This document shows, piece after piece, positions 62,310 through 64,000 of a stretch of 64,000 bases of DNA. Numbering within the stretch: the first letter of the stretch is position 1; every line of letters begins with the position of its first letter. The translations under genes and the position numbers were made by a program. The notes beneath the pieces are model-generated. The model made no database searches and was not told where the DNA came from. It saw nothing but the letters and a program-made list of their open reading frames with translations. The stretch is from the NCBI RefSeq assembly GCF_029338575.1, contig NZ_CP119993.1, forward strand, positions 496,001 to 560,000, written 5' to 3'. This DNA comes from Halomarina halobia (GTDB lineage Archaea; Halobacteriota; Halobacteria; Halobacteriales; Haloarculaceae).

Positions 62310-62442
62310 GCGTACCGCCTTCGTTCCGTCGACACATTAAGCCCGAGGTTTCGCTAGCAGGTGATCCAGTCGCGCCCGTGGCTGCGCTGGACCCCGCGAG
62401 AACCGGAAGTGTGACGACCGACGACGCGAACCGCGAGGACGT

Positions 62443-63033
62443 TCAGTTCGTCGTCTCCTGCTCCCCGGGTTCCGGTTCGGCTCCGGACTCCTCGCCCTCG
62501 ACGAACTCCGACCGCTCCGTCCCGGCGCGTCGATCGGACGTCCCCCGCTCGACGCCCTCTTCGGCCGCCTCGGGTCCGCCCGTCCGATCGGTCCGCTCTG
62601 CCCCGGCCGTCGGGCGCTGCTCGTTCCGCTCCTTCCCGCCGGACGACCCGCCCTCCCCGCCGTCAGACATATCCCTGATCCGTCCCAGCGCACCCTTCGC
62701 CGCCGACTCGAGCCGCTCCCGTCGCTTGAGGGAGACGTACGCGAGTCCCAGGACCAGCACCGTCTTGAAGAGGGCTCCGGCCGGCGCGGACGGACCGCCC
62801 CCGTCGGCGGGGGACGACCGCCGACCGCGCTCGCGTCCCCTCGTCGTCGGTTGCGAGGCCTGCCTTCGCCGCTCGGCCTCCTCGATCCCCTCGACGACCG
62901 CGTCCTTGATCGCCTCCTTCACCACCTCGCGCATCGCGACCTGCACCCACCTCCCGACGGGCACTCCGCCCCCGCCGATTCCCGGTCGATTCCCCCCGGT
63001 ACGCCGAGCCTTGTCTTCGGTACTCGACAGCAT
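62443..63033 (-). CDS. Haloarchaeal hypothetical protein with one hydrophobic segment
   Basis: A 196-residue protein starting MLSSTEDKARRTGGNR. A helical region (VAMREVVKEAIKDAVVEGIE) is followed by a polar linker, one hydrophobic helix (ALFKTVLVLGLAYVSL, residues about 86-101) and a long disordered acidic/Gly/Glu tail. No known domain; the layout resembles small haloarchaeal membrane-associated proteins. Longer extension to 63129 is not supported. Confidence 0.55.
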   Translation of the reverse strand: MLSSTEDKARRTGGNRPGIGGGGVPVGRWVQVAMREVVKEAIKDAVVEGIEEAERRRQASQPTTRGRERGRRSSPADGGGPSAPAGALFKTVLVLGLAYVSLKRRERLESAAKGALGRIRDMSDGGEGGSSGGKERNEQRPTAGAERTDRTGGPEAAEEGVERGTSDRRAGTERSEFVEGEESGAEPEPGEQETTN

Positions 63034-63181
63034 CGTATCACTGGACGGTAAGGTGACCCAAGAGGATTGGGTCTGCGATCTCGGCGGGCGAACGCCGTCG
63101 CACGCTCGCCGCCGGGACGACGGCGTCACCCCGCGCGGACGGCGCGAGCCGCCGGAGGGACCGGCGGGAGTCCCGCCCGCC

Positions 63182-63994
63182 TCAGAGGGCGGTGGCTCCC
63201 GCGGCGACCGGAAGCGCGGTGCCGGTGACGAAGCGGGCGTCGTCGCTCGAGAGCCACATGAACGCCGCGCTGACGTCCTCCGGCTGGAGGATGTCGGCGA
63301 AGAGGTTGTCCGGCCCGGACTGTTCGGCGATGGCGGCGACGTCCTCGTCGATCGTCTCGACGATGCCGCTGGTCATCGGCGTGTCGACCGCGGTCGGGCA
63401 GACGGCGTTGACCGTGACGTCGTGCGGGGCGAGTTCCACCGCGAGCGTCTTCGTCAACCCGATGACGCCGTGCTTCGCGGCGGTGTAGTGGCCGAGCCCC
63501 GGCGAGGCCGCGAGCCCGGCGGTCGATGAGGTGTTGACGATCCGTCCGCCCTCGCCGCGGTCGACCATGTGCCGACCGACGTGCTTCGCGGTGAGCCACA
63601 TCCCCTTCAGGTTCACGTCGATCGTGAAGTCCCAGGTTCGCTCGTCGAGATCGAGCAGGCCGGAGACGGGCGCGACGCCGGCGTTGTTCGCGAGGATGTC
63701 GATCCGGCCGAACGCCTCCAGGGCCTCGTCCACCGCCCGTTCGACCTCCGACTCCCGGGAGACGTCCATCTGCACGCCGACGGCGTCCCGCCCGCGCTCC
63801 TCGACGAGCCGAACCGTCTCCTCCATCTGCTCGCGGCCCGATAGCTCGTACGTCGAGTCCTCGCCCGTCTCGCAGACGTCGGTGACGACGACGTCCGCGC
63901 CGTTCTCGGCGTACCGGAGGGCGTGCGAGCGACCCTGCCCCCTGGCCGCGCCGGTGACGAACGCAACTCTCCCGTCGAAATCGTACTCCGTCAT
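63182..63994 (-). CDS. SDR family oxidoreductase with mycofactocin-type insertion
   Basis: A 270-residue SDR. NAD site VAFVTGAARGQGRSHALRYA, structural ILANNAGV, and catalytic Ser in NTSSTAG with Tyr-x3-Lys in HYTAAKHGV. An insertion after beta-2 (CETGEDSTYELSGREQMEET, residues about 40-60) is like that of mycofactocin-coupled SDRs, which keep NAD bound. It oxidises an unknown alcohol. It resembles the SDR at 33413-34228 but is not a recent copy. Complete, with start near the window edge. Confidence 0.88.
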   Translation of the reverse strand: MTEYDFDGRVAFVTGAARGQGRSHALRYAENGADVVVTDVCETGEDSTYELSGREQMEETVRLVEERGRDAVGVQMDVSRESEVERAVDEALEAFGRIDILANNAGVAPVSGLLDLDERTWDFTIDVNLKGMWLTAKHVGRHMVDRGEGGRIVNTSSTAGLAASPGLGHYTAAKHGVIGLTKTLAVELAPHDVTVNAVCPTAVDTPMTSGIVETIDEDVAAIAEQSGPDNLFADILQPEDVSAAFMWLSSDDARFVTGTALPVAAGATAL

Positions 63995-64000
63995 GTGCCT

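Overview
The window is a high-GC chromosome or megaplasmid segment from a halophilic archaeon (class Halobacteria). The proteins are strongly acidic, many starts are leaderless with a TATA-like element about 27 nt upstream, and haloarchaea-typical families occur throughout (TrmB and FilR1-type regulators, Cdc6/Orc1, a Gfo6-like sugar dehydrogenase, small zinc-finger proteins). No rRNA, tRNA or CRISPR array was recognised by eye. Genus cannot be decided from the sequence.

Region 1 (1-13.5 kb) looks like a compatible-solute or amino-acid catabolic island. It holds an IclR regulator, an aldehyde:ferredoxin oxidoreductase, two class III aminotransferases, a RidA protein, a BCCT carrier, a threonine dehydratase overlapping an M20 deacetylase, a D-2-hydroxyacid dehydrogenase and a convincing ectoine hydrolase (DoeA/EutD type). 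A relic of a second copy of that hydrolase lies at the left edge. Together they suggest an archaeal version of ectoine/hydroxyectoine degradation: import, ring opening, deacetylation, transamination, aldehyde oxidation.

Region 2 (14-31 kb) has a membrane metallophosphoesterase, a FilR1-type regulator facing an EamA exporter, and a large divergent sugar locus. TrmB and a debranching-type enzyme read left. A nine-gene ABC importer operon reads right: binding lipoprotein, two permeases, two ATPases, a GH15-like hydrolase, a TIM-barrel isomerase, a hydroxyacid dehydrogenase and an AGE-family epimerase.

Region 3 (31-41 kb) is mixed: a broken IS630-type transposase, a VOC dioxygenase-like protein, an SDR, a HAD phosphatase, an ArsR-type regulator with a palindromic operator, the dihydroxyacetone kinase genes dhaKLM, an AI-2E-family permease and a thioesterase. 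An AT-rich island carrying a perfect palindrome precedes region 4.

Region 4 (41-47.4 kb) is a coenzyme-B12-dependent diol/glycerol dehydratase operon (three subunits plus both reactivase subunits) with a divergent GlcG/PduO-C protein and no microcompartment shell genes. With dhaKLM it suggests C3 polyol use.

Region 5 (47.4-64 kb) holds a Cdc6/Orc1 lacking its DNA-binding domain, a frameshifted S66 peptidase, a YqcI/YcgG plus DUF1989 pair, an asparagine-synthase-like protein and a FemAB-like transferase, a PadR regulator, an MFS carrier, a Gfo6-like dehydrogenase and several small haloarchaeal proteins.

A recurring feature is a short open frame just upstream of a transporter. Its stop overlaps the transporter start by four bases (at about 5.4, 16.7 and 55.8 kb; a looser case occurs at 53.5 kb). 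This was noticed by reading the DNA directly, and the short frames are listed as features.
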